64,000 bases of DNA from Aurantiacibacter zhengii (GTDB lineage Bacteria; Pseudomonadota; Alphaproteobacteria; Sphingomonadales; Sphingomonadaceae): assembly GCF_003584125.1 (NCBI RefSeq), contig NZ_QXFL01000005.1, forward strand, positions 1 to 64,000, given 5' to 3'. The translations under genes were made by a program, and so were the position numbers. Below are positions 40,787-50,583 of the stretch, in pieces; the first letter of the stretch is position 1, and each line of letters begins with the position of its first letter. The notes below the pieces were generated by a model. The model was given only the letters and a program-made list of their open reading frames with translations. It was not told where the DNA came from and searched no databases.

Positions 40787-41923
40787 ATGCCGCTGTTTCA
40801 TGATGAAGACCAGGAAACGCTGGCCGACACCGTCGCCCCGTTCATGGCCGACCGGGCGCCCGTTTCTCACCTGCGCCAGCTTCGCGATGCCGATGACCCT
40901 GCGGGTTTCAGCCGCGATCTGTGGCGCGAATTCGGCGAAATGGGCTTTACCGGCGTGCTGGTGGACGAGGCCGATGGCGGCCTTGGCATGGGCCATGTCG
41001 AGGCGGGTATCGTGCTGGAAGAAATCGGCCGCAACCTCACCCCCTCGCCCTTCATCGGCACCGCCGTGGGCGCGGTGGAGGCCTTGCGGCTGGCCGATCC
41101 GACACTGAAGGAAGCATGGCTTCCCGGCATCGTCGCAGGCGAGACCGTGGCCGCCCTGGCGCTGGACGAAGCGGCGCGGCATCGCCCACAAAGGGTCGCG
41201 CTGAAGGCCGAGCGGCAGGGCAATGGCTTTCGGCTAACGGGTGCCAAGCAATTCGTGCCGTTCGGGCACGAGGCCGATCTGCTGATCGTTTCCGCGCGCA
41301 CATCCGGTGCCACCGCAGACGAGGACGGCGTGACGCTGTTCGCCATTCCCCGCTCCCACCCCGGCATCACGGCACGGGCAGAGCGCCTTGCCGACAGCAG
41401 CCTTGCCACGCGCATCGATCTGGACGGCGTGGACGTGGATGGCAGCATGGTCATCGGCGACATCGACGACGGGCGCCGCGTGCTCGACCGGGTGCTTTCC
41501 GCCGTGCGCACGGGTGCCTCTGCCGAGATGGTGGGCGTGGCAGGCGGAGCGAGCGCGATGACGCTCGACTATATCAAGCAGCGCAAGCAGTTCGGCCGCA
41601 TCATCGGCAGCTACCAGGCACTGCAGCACCGTGCCGCGCATCTCTATGCCGAGATGGAAGTCGCCCGCGCCGCCACGCTGAAGGCGCAGCAATCGCTCGA
41701 CACCGGCAGCGACACCGCGACCCGCGATGCCTCCGTTGCCAAGGCGATGGCGGGCATGGCCAGCAGCCTTGCCGTGCGCGAGGCGGTGCAGATGCACGGC
41801 GGAATCGGCATGACCGACGAATACGATGTAGGGTTCTTCATGAAGCGCCAGCGCGTGCTGGCGGAGCTTTACGGCGATGCCGATTTCCATGCGGACCGGC
41901 TGGCGCGGATGGAGGGTTACTAG
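40787..41923 (+). CDS. Acyl-CoA dehydrogenase, small-subunit type
   Basis: Protein of 378 residues. The N-terminal helical domain (LWREFGEMGFTGVLVDEADG), the middle strand domain (GFRLTGAKQFVPFGHEADLL) and the C-terminal motifs RKQFGRIIGSYQALQHRAAH and EAVQMHGGIGMTDEYDV are recognisable. It ends shortly after the latter, lacking the E-G-T-x-E-I-Q-type C-terminus of its partner, so it may be a non-catalytic or FAD-binding partner. It starts one base after the preceding acyl-CoA dehydrogenase stop, implying co-translation and probably one complex. Confidence 0.9.
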   Translation: MPLFHDEDQETLADTVAPFMADRAPVSHLRQLRDADDPAGFSRDLWREFGEMGFTGVLVDEADGGLGMGHVEAGIVLEEIGRNLTPSPFIGTAVGAVEALRLADPTLKEAWLPGIVAGETVAALALDEAARHRPQRVALKAERQGNGFRLTGAKQFVPFGHEADLLIVSARTSGATADEDGVTLFAIPRSHPGITARAERLADSSLATRIDLDGVDVDGSMVIGDIDDGRRVLDRVLSAVRTGASAEMVGVAGGASAMTLDYIKQRKQFGRIIGSYQALQHRAAHLYAEMEVARAATLKAQQSLDTGSDTATRDASVAKAMAGMASSLAVREAVQMHGGIGMTDEYDVGFFMKRQRVLAELYGDADFHADRLARMEGY

Positions 41924-41931
41924 GGCTGGCT

Positions 41932-41964
41932 GCCCACCCCGCTGCTAGCTGCAAGGGGGTGGGC
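41932..41964. terminator. Bidirectional hairpin between convergent acyl-CoA dehydrogenase genes
   Basis: Perfect 9-bp stem gcccacccc/ggggtgggc with a 15-nt loop in the 50-nt gap between the stops at 41923 and 41974. T-runs are weak on both sides. Confidence 0.6.
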
Positions 41965-41973
41965 GAAACTCGC

Positions 41974-43059
41974 TCAGGCCGCCCGCATCAGCTCGATATA
42001 GCGCGCCAGGTGCTCGTCCTCGTCGCCGAGCACGTGGCCCAGCATCACCATGCGCTTGGCAAAGTGCGACAGCGGCAGTTCCCAGGTCATGCCGATGCCG
42101 CCGTGGATCTGGATGGCTTCCTCTGCCGCCAGGTTGCCGACGCGCGCCACGGTATATTTCGCCGCCGCGCCGAAGCGATCCCGCTCGGGCTTGTCGAAAT
42201 GGGCCGCGGCGTTGATCGCGGCAGAGCGGGCCTGCTCGATCTCCAGCGCCAGCGTCGCCATGCGGTGCTGCAATGCCTGGAACTTGCCGATGGGTACCCC
42301 GAACTGCTTGCGGGTGCGCATGTATTCCAGCGTCTGGTCGCGCAATTCGTCCATCACCGCAACGCCTTCCCAGGAAAGCGCCACCACGCCCGCCGCCGTG
42401 GCCGCTTCGATGGTCTCGCCCGTCACGCCGGAAAGTTCGCGCGCCGAAGCGGCCGACAGGCGCAATTCGCCGCCCGATCCGCCGTCCACCAGCTTGTAGT
42501 CGACGACCTCGACACCTTTCCCGCCTCTTTCGACAAGGAACGCCCGCTCGCCATCGTCCGCCCTCGCGGTCACCACGATAAGGTCCGCCGCGCCGATATA
42601 TTCGACCACGCCCTTCGCCCCGTCGAGGACCCAGCCATCGCCCGACTTGCTGGCCGTGACATCGCGGGTTTCGCCGCTCTCTGCGTCGTAGGCAGGCTCA
42701 TGCGCGAAGGTCAGCACCTTCTCGCCCGCGATCACGCTTTCCAGCGTCTCGCTTTCGTCAGTAGCGGCGAGCAGGCGCCCGGCCATCAGCGTGCCGAGAT
42801 AAGGCCCCGTCGCGATGGCGCGCCCGACTTCACCGAACACCGTGCCGATATCGAAGGCACTGCCGCCAAAGCCGCCCGCATCCTCCGGAAACAGCGCGCC
42901 CAGCACGCCGAGTTCGGCCAGGGTGCCCCACATCGCGCGGTCGAAACCGTGCTCTGTCTCGATCACTTTCAGCCGCTTCTCCCAGTCGAATTCCTTCGCG
43001 AAGAAGCGCTTCATCGTGTCGGCCAGCATCTGGCGATCTTCACCGATTGCAAAATCCAT
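41974..43059 (-). CDS. Acyl-CoA dehydrogenase, small-subunit type (second pair)
   Basis: Protein of 361 residues. It has the N-terminal helical region (LAELGVLGALFPEDAGGFGG), the RKQFGVPIGKFQALQHRMAT motif and AIQIHGGIGMTWELPLSHF near the end. Like the shorter member of the other pair it lacks the C-terminal E-G-type catalytic motif. ATG 43059 lies 5 nt after the stop of the upstream acyl-CoA dehydrogenase on the same strand, so the two probably form a heteromeric enzyme. Upstream open frame beyond 43059 is overlap with that gene. Confidence 0.9.
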   Translation of the reverse strand: MDFAIGEDRQMLADTMKRFFAKEFDWEKRLKVIETEHGFDRAMWGTLAELGVLGALFPEDAGGFGGSAFDIGTVFGEVGRAIATGPYLGTLMAGRLLAATDESETLESVIAGEKVLTFAHEPAYDAESGETRDVTASKSGDGWVLDGAKGVVEYIGAADLIVVTARADDGERAFLVERGGKGVEVVDYKLVDGGSGGELRLSAASARELSGVTGETIEAATAAGVVALSWEGVAVMDELRDQTLEYMRTRKQFGVPIGKFQALQHRMATLALEIEQARSAAINAAAHFDKPERDRFGAAAKYTVARVGNLAAEEAIQIHGGIGMTWELPLSHFAKRMVMLGHVLGDEDEHLARYIELMRAA

Positions 43060-43064
43060 GGTCG

Positions 43065-44261
43065 TTACAGCTCCAGAATGGCCTTGGTAATGATCTCGCG
43101 CTGCACCTCGTTGGAGCCGCCGAAGATCGAAAGCTTGCGGTTGTTGAAATACTGGGAAGAGACAGGGCCGGTCCATTCGGGGCCGACGGGCGCGCCGTTA
43201 TAGCCTTCGTCAAGGCTCTCCGACACAAACGGCTGCGCATAACGACCCGCCGCACGGCGCATCAGCCCGCCGATTTCCTGCCGTATCTCGGTGCCGCGGA
43301 TTTTCAGCATGCTGCTTTCCGCCACCGGCGCGCCGCCCTTCCCCGCTGCATCCAGCACGCGAAGATTGGTGGTCTTCATGTTCTCGAGATCGATCTCCAG
43401 CCGTGCCAGGCGCTGGGCGAACAGCGGGTCCTCGATCAGCGGCTTGCCGCCCCGCTTCGTGGTGCGCGCAACTTCCTTCAACTGCTCCAGCGCGGCCATG
43501 CTGGCGCCGATCCCGGCGATGTTGGTGCGCTCGTAAGTCAGCAGGTACTTGGCATAGGTCCAGCCCTTGTTCTCTTCCCCGACGAGGTTTTCGACCGGCA
43601 CCTTCACATCGGTGAAGAACACCTCGTTCACTTCCTCGTCACCGTCGAGCAGCTTGATCGGGCGCACCTCGATACCGGGCGTGTCCATGTCGATCAGCAG
43701 GAAGGAGATGCCCTCCTGCTTCTTGCCGCTGGAATCGGTGCGCACCAGGCAGAAAATCCAGTCCGCGTGCTGGCCCAGCGTCGTCCAGGTCTTCTGGCCG
43801 TTGACGATATAGTGGTCACCTTCACGCACCGCGCTGGTCTTCAGGCTGGCAAGGTCCGACCCTGCGCCGGGTTCCGAATAACCCTGGCACCACCAGTCCG
43901 TGCCATCCAGGATGCGCGGCAGGTAATGCTCGCACTGCTCCTGCGTCCCGTACTTGATCAGCACGGGTGCGAGCATGGAAAGGCCGAAGGGGACGACGCG
44001 CGGGGCATGGGCCTGCGCCAACTCGGTCTCGAAGATGAACTTCTGCATCACCGACCAGTCGGTGCCACCATATTTCTCCGGCCAGTGCGGTGCCAGCCAG
44101 CCCTGCTCGTTCAGGATGGCGTGCCATTCCTCCATGTCGGCCTTGGTCAGGCGTTTGCCAGTACGCACCTTGTCGGAAAGGCGCTGCGGCAGCTTCTCTT
44201 TCAGGAACGCGCGCACTTCCTCGCGGAAGGCTTCCTCTTCGGGAGTATATTCCAGGTTCAT
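43065..44261 (-). CDS. Acyl-CoA dehydrogenase, large-subunit type (second pair)
   Basis: Protein of 398 residues. Motifs: WWCQGYSEPGAGSDLASLKT, VNGQKTWTTLGQHADWIFCL and C-terminal LSIFGGSNEVQREIITKAIL. At the position where the partner from the other pair has Glu (SIEGGTSE) this protein has Phe, so its catalytic base must lie elsewhere or in the partner subunit. The ATG at 44261 gives a standard N-terminus (MNLEYTPEEEAFREEVRAF). It is followed by the small-subunit gene after 5 nt and preceded by a thiolase gene 24 nt away. Confidence 0.91.
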   Translation of the reverse strand: MNLEYTPEEEAFREEVRAFLKEKLPQRLSDKVRTGKRLTKADMEEWHAILNEQGWLAPHWPEKYGGTDWSVMQKFIFETELAQAHAPRVVPFGLSMLAPVLIKYGTQEQCEHYLPRILDGTDWWCQGYSEPGAGSDLASLKTSAVREGDHYIVNGQKTWTTLGQHADWIFCLVRTDSSGKKQEGISFLLIDMDTPGIEVRPIKLLDGDEEVNEVFFTDVKVPVENLVGEENKGWTYAKYLLTYERTNIAGIGASMAALEQLKEVARTTKRGGKPLIEDPLFAQRLARLEIDLENMKTTNLRVLDAAGKGGAPVAESSMLKIRGTEIRQEIGGLMRRAAGRYAQPFVSESLDEGYNGAPVGPEWTGPVSSQYFNNRKLSIFGGSNEVQREIITKAILEL

Positions 44262-44285
44262 CGTGCTTCTCTCGCTCAGGCCGGA

Positions 44286-45497
44286 TTATGAAGAAGGGAT
44301 TTCGAACAGGCCGGCAGCGCCCATGCCGCCTGCCACGCACATCGATACGACGGCATAGCGCTCGCCCCGGCGGCGCGCCTCCAGCAAGGCTGCGCCGACA
44401 AGGCGAGAACCGGTCATGCCGAAGGGGTGGCCGATGGCGATGGCCCCGCCGTTGACATTCAGCCGGTCCGGATCGATGCCCAGGAAATCGCGGCAGTAAA
44501 GCGCCTGGCTGGCAAAGGCCTCGTTGATTTCCCACAGGCCGATATCGCCGACGGAAAGCCCGGCCCGGTCGAGCAGCTTGGGGATGGCAAAGATCGGGCC
44601 GATGCCCATCTCGTCCGGCCCGCAGCCCGCGGCCTGGAAGCCGCGGAAAATGCCCAGCACCTCGCGCCCCTCGGCTTCTGCCGTGGCGCGGTCCATCAGC
44701 ACCTGCGCCGCCGCGCCATCCGATAGCTGGCTGGCGTTGCCCGCGGTGATGTGCTGGCCTTCCTTCACCTTCGCCCCGTCCCTGAAAACGGGCTTGAGGC
44801 CGGCCAGCGCCTCGTACGTCGTGCCGGCGCGGATGCCTTCGTCGGCTTCCAGGGTAACGGTTTCGCGCCCCGTCTCGCTGCCGTCCTTGGCGCGGATGAC
44901 CTTCTCGGTGGTGAGCGGCACGATTTCCTCGGCCAGCCTGCCAGCCTCGGTCGCCTCTGCGGCGCGCTGCTGGCTCGTCGCGGCGAAGCGGTCTTGCGCC
45001 TCGCGCGAGACATCGTAGCGGTCGGCGACGATTTCTGCCGTCTCGATCATGGCCATGTAGGCATCGGGCTCATGCTCCAGCACGTTGGGAGAGCGCCAGT
45101 TGTCGCCGACGATGCCGGGCACCATCGTGAGCGAGATCGATTCGCCCCCACCCGCCAGGATCACGTCGGCATCGCCTGCCATGATGGAGCGCGCAGCCAG
45201 CGCTACCGTCGTCAGGCCAGAGGCGCACTTGCGGTCCAGCGTCATCGCCGGAACGCTCTGCGGCAACTTGCTGCCGAACACGCTCATCCGCCCGATATTG
45301 TAGAACTGCGGGCCATACTGGCTGCCGCAGCCGTAGAACACGTCCTGCACCCGCTCGGGATCGATCCCGGCGCGGTCCAGCGCGGCGTCGAAGACGTGCG
45401 ACGCGAGAACGTCCGGCATGGTTGCGTTGAACGCGCCGCGGTGGGCCTTGCCGATGGGCGTGCGGGCGGTGGAAACGATGGCGGCTTCACGGGTCAT
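44286..45497 (-). CDS. Acetyl-CoA acyltransferase (thiolase)
   Basis: Protein of 403 residues. The acylated Cys (Cys91) is in [11 protein letters not shown]; the catalytic His is in [15 protein letters not shown]; the second Cys is in [18 protein letters not shown] is in [13 protein letters not shown]. It cleaves 3-ketoacyl-CoA with CoA in the last step of beta-oxidation, or the reverse. ATG 45497 shares a base with the stop of the preceding acyl-CoA dehydrogenase (TGATG). One minus-strand operon runs 46804 to 41974 through four genes. Confidence 0.92.
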   Translation of the reverse strand: MTREAAIVSTARTPIGKAHRGAFNATMPDVLASHVFDAALDRAGIDPERVQDVFYGCGSQYGPQFYNIGRMSVFGSKLPQSVPAMTLDRKCASGLTTVALAARSIMAGDADVILAGGGESISLTMVPGIVGDNWRSPNVLEHEPDAYMAMIETAEIVADRYDVSREAQDRFAATSQQRAAEATEAGRLAEEIVPLTTEKVIRAKDGSETGRETVTLEADEGIRAGTTYEALAGLKPVFRDGAKVKEGQHITAGNASQLSDGAAAQVLMDRATAEAEGREVLGIFRGFQAAGCGPDEMGIGPIFAIPKLLDRAGLSVGDIGLWEINEAFASQALYCRDFLGIDPDRLNVNGGAIAIGHPFGMTGSRLVGAALLEARRRGERYAVVSMCVAGGMGAAGLFEIPSS

Positions 45498-46804
45498 CAA
45501 TGGGCTCCTGCTCCGGTCGGCACTGGGCCGCGCGTGTCGCCCGGCTTGGCCTTCAGGTCGGTGTATTTGGCGAATTCATTGCGCGCGATGGCGCGGTTGT
45601 GGACCTCGTCGGGCCCGTCTGCGAAGCGCAGCGTACGGATGCTGGCCCAGGTCGCGGCAAGTTCGTGATCCGAACTCACCCCGCCCCCGCCATGTGCCTG
45701 GATGGCATCGTCGAGAATCTTGAGCGCCATGTTGGGCGCCTGCACCTTGATCATGGCGATCTCGTTCTTCGCGGCCTTGTTGCCGGCGCGGTCCATCATG
45801 TCGGCAGCCTTGAGGCACAGGAGGCGGCTCATCTCGATATCGATGCGGGCCCGCGCGACGCGCTCTTCCCAGACGGTCTGCTGGTAGATGTACTTGCCGA
45901 ATGCGACACGGCTGGTGAGGCGGCGGCACATCGCCTCCAGCGCCTCTTCCGCAACGCCGATGGTGCGCATGCAGTGGTGGATGCGGCCCGGGCCAAGGCG
46001 GCCCTGCGCGATCTCGAACCCGCGCCCCTCGCCCAGCAGGATGGCATCGGCGGGCAGGCGCACGTTGTTCAGGCTGATTTCCGCATGGCCGTGCGGCGCA
46101 TGGTCGTAGCCATAGACGCTCAGCATGCGCTCGATGGTGACGCCGTCTGTATCCATCGGCAGGAGGATCATCGACTGGCTGCCGTGGCGCGAGCCGTCAG
46201 GGTCCGACTTGCCCATCACGATGGCCACCTCGCAGCGCGGATCGCCCGCGCCGCTGGACCACCACTTGCGGCCGTTCAGGACCCACTCGTTGCCGTCGCG
46301 GATGATCCCGGTCTCGATATTGGTGGCATCCGACGATGCGACGTCCGGCTCCGTCATCAGGAAGGCGGAGCGGATTTCGCCGTTCATCAGCGGAGTGAGC
46401 CAGCGATCCTTCTGCTCGCGCGTGCCGTAGCGGTAGAGCACTTCCATATTGCCGGTATCGGGGGCGGAGCAGTTGAACACTTCGCTGGCCCAGTGGACGC
46501 GGCCCATCTCTTCGGCGCACAGGGCATACTCAAGGTTCGAAAGCTGCTTTCCCTCGAACTCGAACGAATCGTCCACATGGTCCTGTCCGGAGTGCGGCGG
46601 CATGAAGAGGTTCCACAGCCCTGCCTCGCGCGCCCGGGGTTTCAATTCCTCGATCACGGGGTTCGGCTGCCAGCGGTTCCCCGCCTCCTCCGCAGCCTGC
46701 GCGGCCTTCTTGTAGTCTGCTGTGCGCGGGCGAATCACCGAATCGATGAAATCCTTCACCCGGCCGCGCATGTCGCGCTGCTTTTCGCTCAATTCGAAGT
46801 CCAT
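45497..46804 (-). CDS. Acyl-CoA dehydrogenase (ACAD10/11-like)
   Basis: Protein of 435 residues. Motifs: [18 protein letters not shown] (substrate loop), [19 protein letters not shown] and the C-terminal [18 protein letters not shown]. The last is typical of the ACAD11-like branch, with Asp where classical enzymes have the catalytic Glu in an E-G-T motif. The phosphotransferase-family protein at 34663 is the kinase-like partner often fused or linked to this branch. First gene of the four-gene operon; divergent from an alcohol dehydrogenase gene, with 166 nt between the two starts. Confidence 0.9.
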   Translation of the reverse strand: MDFELSEKQRDMRGRVKDFIDSVIRPRTADYKKAAQAAEEAGNRWQPNPVIEELKPRAREAGLWNLFMPPHSGQDHVDDSFEFEGKQLSNLEYALCAEEMGRVHWASEVFNCSAPDTGNMEVLYRYGTREQKDRWLTPLMNGEIRSAFLMTEPDVASSDATNIETGIIRDGNEWVLNGRKWWSSGAGDPRCEVAIVMGKSDPDGSRHGSQSMILLPMDTDGVTIERMLSVYGYDHAPHGHAEISLNNVRLPADAILLGEGRGFEIAQGRLGPGRIHHCMRTIGVAEEALEAMCRRLTSRVAFGKYIYQQTVWEERVARARIDIEMSRLLCLKAADMMDRAGNKAAKNEIAMIKVQAPNMALKILDDAIQAHGGGGVSSDHELAATWASIRTLRFADGPDEVHNRAIARNEFAKYTDLKAKPGDTRGPVPTGAGAH

Positions 46805-46970
46805 CGGGCGTCCTCTCTATCCCGGCACCGTTATTTCGAAGCACGTCGGAAATGCACGTTTTCGCGCCGTTTGTCTACATACGCATTTTTCAAGGTTTGC
46901 AGAATGCCTCTTGGCAAGAGCGGCAAATTTCGCGAGGCTGCGAGTCGTCAGGTACTTGCCGGAGGATCAC

Positions 46971-48053
46971 ATGAAAGCAGCTGTTTTACGCGCGGTGGGC
47001 GAACCGCTTCAGATCGAGGACGTGGCGATTTCCAAGCCCGGCCCGCACGAGGTACTGATACGCGCGGCGGCAACCGGCGTGTGCCATTCCGACCTGCATT
47101 TCATCGAAGGGCATTACCCCACTGCCCTGCCCACCGTACTTGGCCACGAATGTGCAGGCGTGGTGGAGCAGGTGGGCAGCGAGGTGCGCACCGTTGCGCC
47201 CGGCGATCATGTGGTCACCTGCCTGTCCGCCTTTTGCGGTCACTGCGAATTCTGCGTCGGCGGTCACCTGTCGCTGTGCAACGAGCCGGACACCCAGCGG
47301 CCCAAGGATGCCGAGCCGCGGCTGGGCACTGCCGATTCGTCGATGGCGCAGTTCCTCAACCTGTCGGCCTTTGCCGAGCAGTTGCTGATCCACGAGAACG
47401 CCTGCGTGAAAATCCGCAAGGACATGCCGCTGGACCGCGCCGCCCTGCTGGGCTGCGCCACGATCACCGCCTATGGCTCGGTGGTTCGCACCGCCGAAGT
47501 CAGGCCGGGACAGAGCGTGGCCGTGATCGGCTGCGGCGGGGTGGGCCTTGCCACCATCAACGCAGCGCAGATTGCGGGTGCCGGACGGATCATCGCCATC
47601 GACCGTGTGGCAGGCAAGGAACAGCTCGCCCGCGATTTCGGCGCGACCGACTTCATCGACGCGTCAGAGGGCGATGTGTGGAAGAAGGTGCTGGGCCTGA
47701 CGAACGGCGGAGTGGACCATGCGTTCGAGGCGATCGGCAGGGCAGACACCGCTTCCGATGCCTTCCGCATGTTGCGCCGGCGCGGCATCGCGACCGTCAT
47801 CGGCATGATCCCCGTGGGCCAGAAAATCCAGCTGAACGGATACGAGCTGTTGCAGGAAAAGCAGCTGCGCGGTTCGATGATGGGTTCGAACCAGTTCCCA
47901 GTCGACATCCCGCGCCTGGTCGATTTCTACATGGCCGGAAAGCTGAAGCTGGACGAACTGATCTCCCGCCGGATCGACCTGTCACAGGTGAACGACGCGT
48001 TCGAGGAAATGAAGGGCGGCACCATCGCCCGCTCCGTCATCACCTTCGAGTGA
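46971..48053 (+). CDS. Zinc-dependent alcohol dehydrogenase (MDR, class III-like)
   Basis: Protein of 360 residues. Catalytic zinc ligands are in TGVCHSDLHF (Cys) and LGHECAGVVE (His, Glu); the structural zinc cluster is CGHCEFCVGGHLSLC; the NAD motif is IGCGGVGLATINAAQ. The layout matches the class III/aryl-alcohol type that oxidises alcohols to aldehydes. ATG 46971 is preceded by GGAGG at 6 nt; the frame opens 249 nt earlier but with no domain or ribosome support. Likely supplies oxidised substrates to the adjacent acyl-CoA pathway. Confidence 0.9.
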   Translation: MKAAVLRAVGEPLQIEDVAISKPGPHEVLIRAAATGVCHSDLHFIEGHYPTALPTVLGHECAGVVEQVGSEVRTVAPGDHVVTCLSAFCGHCEFCVGGHLSLCNEPDTQRPKDAEPRLGTADSSMAQFLNLSAFAEQLLIHENACVKIRKDMPLDRAALLGCATITAYGSVVRTAEVRPGQSVAVIGCGGVGLATINAAQIAGAGRIIAIDRVAGKEQLARDFGATDFIDASEGDVWKKVLGLTNGGVDHAFEAIGRADTASDAFRMLRRRGIATVIGMIPVGQKIQLNGYELLQEKQLRGSMMGSNQFPVDIPRLVDFYMAGKLKLDELISRRIDLSQVNDAFEEMKGGTIARSVITFE

Positions 48054-48165
48054 TCGGGGTGCGCGGCTGTGCGTCAGCGAACGACCGGTTTCAGGGTACT
48101 GGCTCGAGTGGCGGAGTGGCTTAGATTGGGTGGAAAGCTGACATTATCTCTCCTAACGGTCGGTA

Positions 48166-48514
48166 ATGACCGCCGACACAATCACACTTTGGCGACCAGT
48201 AGGTCCGGAAGAGCTAGAACTAATAAGACAAACGAGCATGAGAGCTTTTCCGCCCCGCTTGCCGGAGCAGCCAATTTTATCCGGTCACGACCGAAGAGTA
48301 TGCAGTCAAGATCGCAAGAGACTGGAATGTCAGGGCGAGCGGATCAGGATTCGTCACTCAGTTCGAAGTGAAGAAGTCATACCTTGATGGTTACGACATT
48401 CAGGATGCGGGCGGGAAAGCCCACCAAGAGTATTGGATACCCGCTGAGGAACTCGATGCCTTTAATGCAGCCATCGTTGGCGAAATTGAGGTGGTTCGCA
48501 GCTTCCCCGAGTAA
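48166..48514 (+). pseudogene. Frameshifted small conserved hypothetical gene
   Basis: The first frame (from ATG 48166) reads TITLWRPVGPEELELIRQTS and PPRLPEQPIL, then becomes nonsense. From about 48282 the continuing protein is in another frame: TTEEYAVKIARDWNVRASGS, then AHQEYWIPAEELDAFNAAIV and VVRSFPE before TAA 48514. Joined, the two halves make a compact protein of about 115 residues of a conserved family sometimes labelled ADP-ribosylation/crystallin J1-like. A missing 2 nt in the T-run at about 48276-48280 (attttatcc, expected F-Y-P) would explain the break. Function unknown; could also be a sequencing error. Confidence 0.7.
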
Positions 48515-48515
48515 T

Positions 48516-48597
48516 GTCCGCAATGGGTCGTTAGCAGAATGTCCGGTTTTGGCTCCAATCGTTGCAAAGCTGCCAGTCCGCTCCTAGGCGGGTCGTC
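48516..48597. repeat. Hairpin-forming intergenic repeat, copy 1
   Basis: Begins gtccgcaatgggtcgttagc and ends aggcgggtcgtc. Contains two hairpin arms, TCCGC..TTAGCAGA and CCGCtcctaGGCGG. Closest match is 49800-49882, sharing ggcaaagctgccagtccgct-like sequence. Confidence 0.7.
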
Positions 48598-48606
48598 ACA
48601 GTCACC

Positions 48607-48660
48607 GAACGTCTGATTATGGGTGGTTAGCGGACGTTGGAGACGGCACTCTGCGGTAGC
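48607..48660. repeat. Hairpin-forming intergenic repeat, copy 2 (diverged)
   Basis: Contains gtctgattatgggtggttag followed by cggac, the first arm of the same repeat, with a diverged remainder. Lies directly after copy 1. Confidence 0.5.
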
Positions 48661-48709
48661 AGCTAACGGCCCCGTTGCAGATATTTGCGAGAACGAGCAT
48701 TAAATAAGG

Positions 48710-49750
48710 ATGCTCGATCGTTTCAACCTTCAACTACCCATAATCCAAGCCCCAATGGCGGGCGTATCGACGCCGATGTTGGCGGCTGCCGTTTCGGACG
48801 CTGGAGGTCTCGGTTCGATTGGCGTAGGAGCCACGGACGCGTCCAACGCACGGAGCATGGTAGCAGAAATTCGCGCGGCCACGACGCGAGCATTCAATGT
48901 GAACGTATTCGTCCATAAAAGCCCTCAGCCGGACTCTGAACGCGAGTCTGCCTGGCTGGCGACACTCGCTCCCATGTTTCGGAAGTTTGAAGTCGCCCCA
49001 CCCAAAGTGCTCCGCGTGATCTATAAGAGCTTTCTCGAAGACGAAGATATGCTTCGTGCCCTGATTGATCTGCGTCCAGCGATGGTAAGCTTTCATTTCG
49101 GGATACCTTCGGCCGAGCAGACTGCTGCCTTGCGGCAAGCTGGCTGCTTCCTGGTGGCGACTGCAACAAGCCTGGATGAAGCCCAGGCAGCTAGGCGGGC
49201 GGGCATGGATGCCGTCGTCGCTCAAGGCTATGAAGCGGGCGGACATCGCGGCATGTTCGATCCCAACACACCAGACGATTGTCTTGGCACCCTGCCTCTG
49301 ACCCGCCTGCTTGTCAGGCATTCGGGTCTCCCCGTTATCGCGGCAGGCGGTATCATGGATGGGCAGGGTATCAGAGCTGTGCTCGACATGGGAGCCGTTG
49401 CAGCCCAACTCGGGACAGCATTCATTGCTTGCCCGGAAAGCAGTGCCGACACGGCCTACCGCACGGCATTATTCAGCCCTGCTGCGCAACATACGATTAT
49501 GACGCGCGCAATCTCGGGTCGTCCAGCGCGATGCCTACGGAACGACTTCACGGACTTCGGGCAAGAAACGCAGCGTATTCCGCCCGAATATCCAACTGCG
49601 TATGATGCGGGAAAGGCTCTGAACGCGGGGGCAAAGACTGCCGCGCACGGTGGTTTTGGAGCGCAATGGGCGGGTCAAGGCGCGCCACTTGCTCGCGCTC
49701 TGCCTGCCGCGGAATTGATCGCAGAACTCGCGAGAGAGATGCGAACATAA
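48710..49750 (+). CDS. Nitronate monooxygenase-family flavoprotein (second, unrelated copy)
   Basis: Protein of 346 residues with the FMN-binding barrel: LPIIQAPMAGVSTPMLAAAV, VNVFVHKSPQPD, VVAQGYEAGGHRGMFD (His likely catalytic) and IAAGGIMDGQGIRAVLDMGA. This is closer to class I nitronate monooxygenase than the copy at 30346 and would oxidise propionate-3-nitronate-like compounds. Codon use is visibly less GC-biased than in the flanking catabolic genes, suggesting separate acquisition. A TAAGG site lies just before ATG 48710. It stands alone, bounded by intergenic repeats. Confidence 0.87.
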   Translation: MLDRFNLQLPIIQAPMAGVSTPMLAAAVSDAGGLGSIGVGATDASNARSMVAEIRAATTRAFNVNVFVHKSPQPDSERESAWLATLAPMFRKFEVAPPKVLRVIYKSFLEDEDMLRALIDLRPAMVSFHFGIPSAEQTAALRQAGCFLVATATSLDEAQAARRAGMDAVVAQGYEAGGHRGMFDPNTPDDCLGTLPLTRLLVRHSGLPVIAAGGIMDGQGIRAVLDMGAVAAQLGTAFIACPESSADTAYRTALFSPAAQHTIMTRAISGRPARCLRNDFTDFGQETQRIPPEYPTAYDAGKALNAGAKTAAHGGFGAQWAGQGAPLARALPAAELIAELAREMRT

Positions 49751-49799
49751 AGTCAGGTAACATCCCCAATTTCAGACATTGAGCCGCTGTAACAGCAAC

Positions 49800-49882
49800 G
49801 TCCGCTAAGGGGTCGTTAGCAGACAGGCGGCTTTCGTCTCTATGCGTGGCAAAGCTGCCAGTCCGCTCTCGGGCGGATCGTC
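49800..49882. repeat. Hairpin-forming intergenic repeat, copy 3
   Basis: Best-preserved copy: tccgctaaggggtcgttagc opens a near-perfect arm (TCCGCTAA against TTAGCAGA) and a second arm is TCCGCtctcggGCGGA. Located in the gap between the NMO and DUF2939 genes. Confidence 0.75.
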
Positions 49883-50001
49883 CCTTTTAGCGAGTGCCTG
49901 TTTATAAGGTGGAAAGCGGATAGTCTGCTCTCAAGAAACAACTTGTCTAGAGCTACTGTTTGATCGGATAATCCCGGAGTGGTTATTCGCAAACTCAATG
50001 G

Positions 50002-50565
50002 ATGCGCAATCAGTCGGGCACAACCTCGATTATCATGAGGTTTGCGCGACCTCTTTCAATTTCAGCGGTCGTCATCGGACCTGTGCTACTGTTCCTAGGC
50101 TGGTATTTTCTGTCACCTCGCTTCACTATCTCACAGCTCAGTGATTGGAGCACCGCGTCGCAGGACCTGACCGCACTTTACGATCGTGCAAAGGTGCGAT
50201 CGAGCTTCGAGCAGCAGATGTTGCCGCAGGTCGAGACCTATCCACCTCCTTGGACAAAACGCGTTGTGCTCGATGCGATGACCGATCCAGACGCGATCAG
50301 AGCCTTCGTCGTCGAACCTTATGGTGACTGGCAATTCGCGGCCGCTTTAGGCTTGCCCGACGAGCTTCAGACTGAGGACCCGACGGATGTGATGCCTCGA
50401 TTAATGGAGACTACGGAAAATTGGGAGTTTGAGCGAAAAGGGATCGATGAATTCGTCGCCTCTCCTTCTGATCGTAGTGATCAGCAAGGCAACTCGTATA
50501 AGTTCGAGCGAGAGGGATTACGCTGGCGCCTAGTCAGCATCAAACTGACGACAAAAATTAGGTAA
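50002..50565 (+). CDS. DUF2939 domain-containing membrane protein
   Basis: Protein of 187 residues. One membrane segment near the N-terminus (about 16-38, LSISAVVIGPVLLFLGWYFL) is followed by a periplasmic region opening SPRFTISQLSDWSTASQDLT and YDRAKVRSSFEQQML, the pattern of DUF2939 proteins. No enzymatic motif is seen and the function is unknown. ATG 50002 is the longest start; ATG 50035 (MRFARPLSIS) is possible and neither has a strong ribosome site. Base composition resembles the neighbouring NMO gene rather than the catabolic operons. Confidence 0.65.
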   Translation: MRNQSGTTSIIMRFARPLSISAVVIGPVLLFLGWYFLSPRFTISQLSDWSTASQDLTALYDRAKVRSSFEQQMLPQVETYPPPWTKRVVLDAMTDPDAIRAFVVEPYGDWQFAAALGLPDELQTEDPTDVMPRLMETTENWEFERKGIDEFVASPSDRSDQQGNSYKFEREGLRWRLVSIKLTTKIR

Positions 50566-50583
50566 TGACCAACCTTATGGCAG

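Noticed and set aside
48095..48190. tRNA-like segment (gtggcggagtggctta)
   Set aside because: Resembles a D-arm region but no acceptor stem, anticodon arm or T arm can be folded around it.
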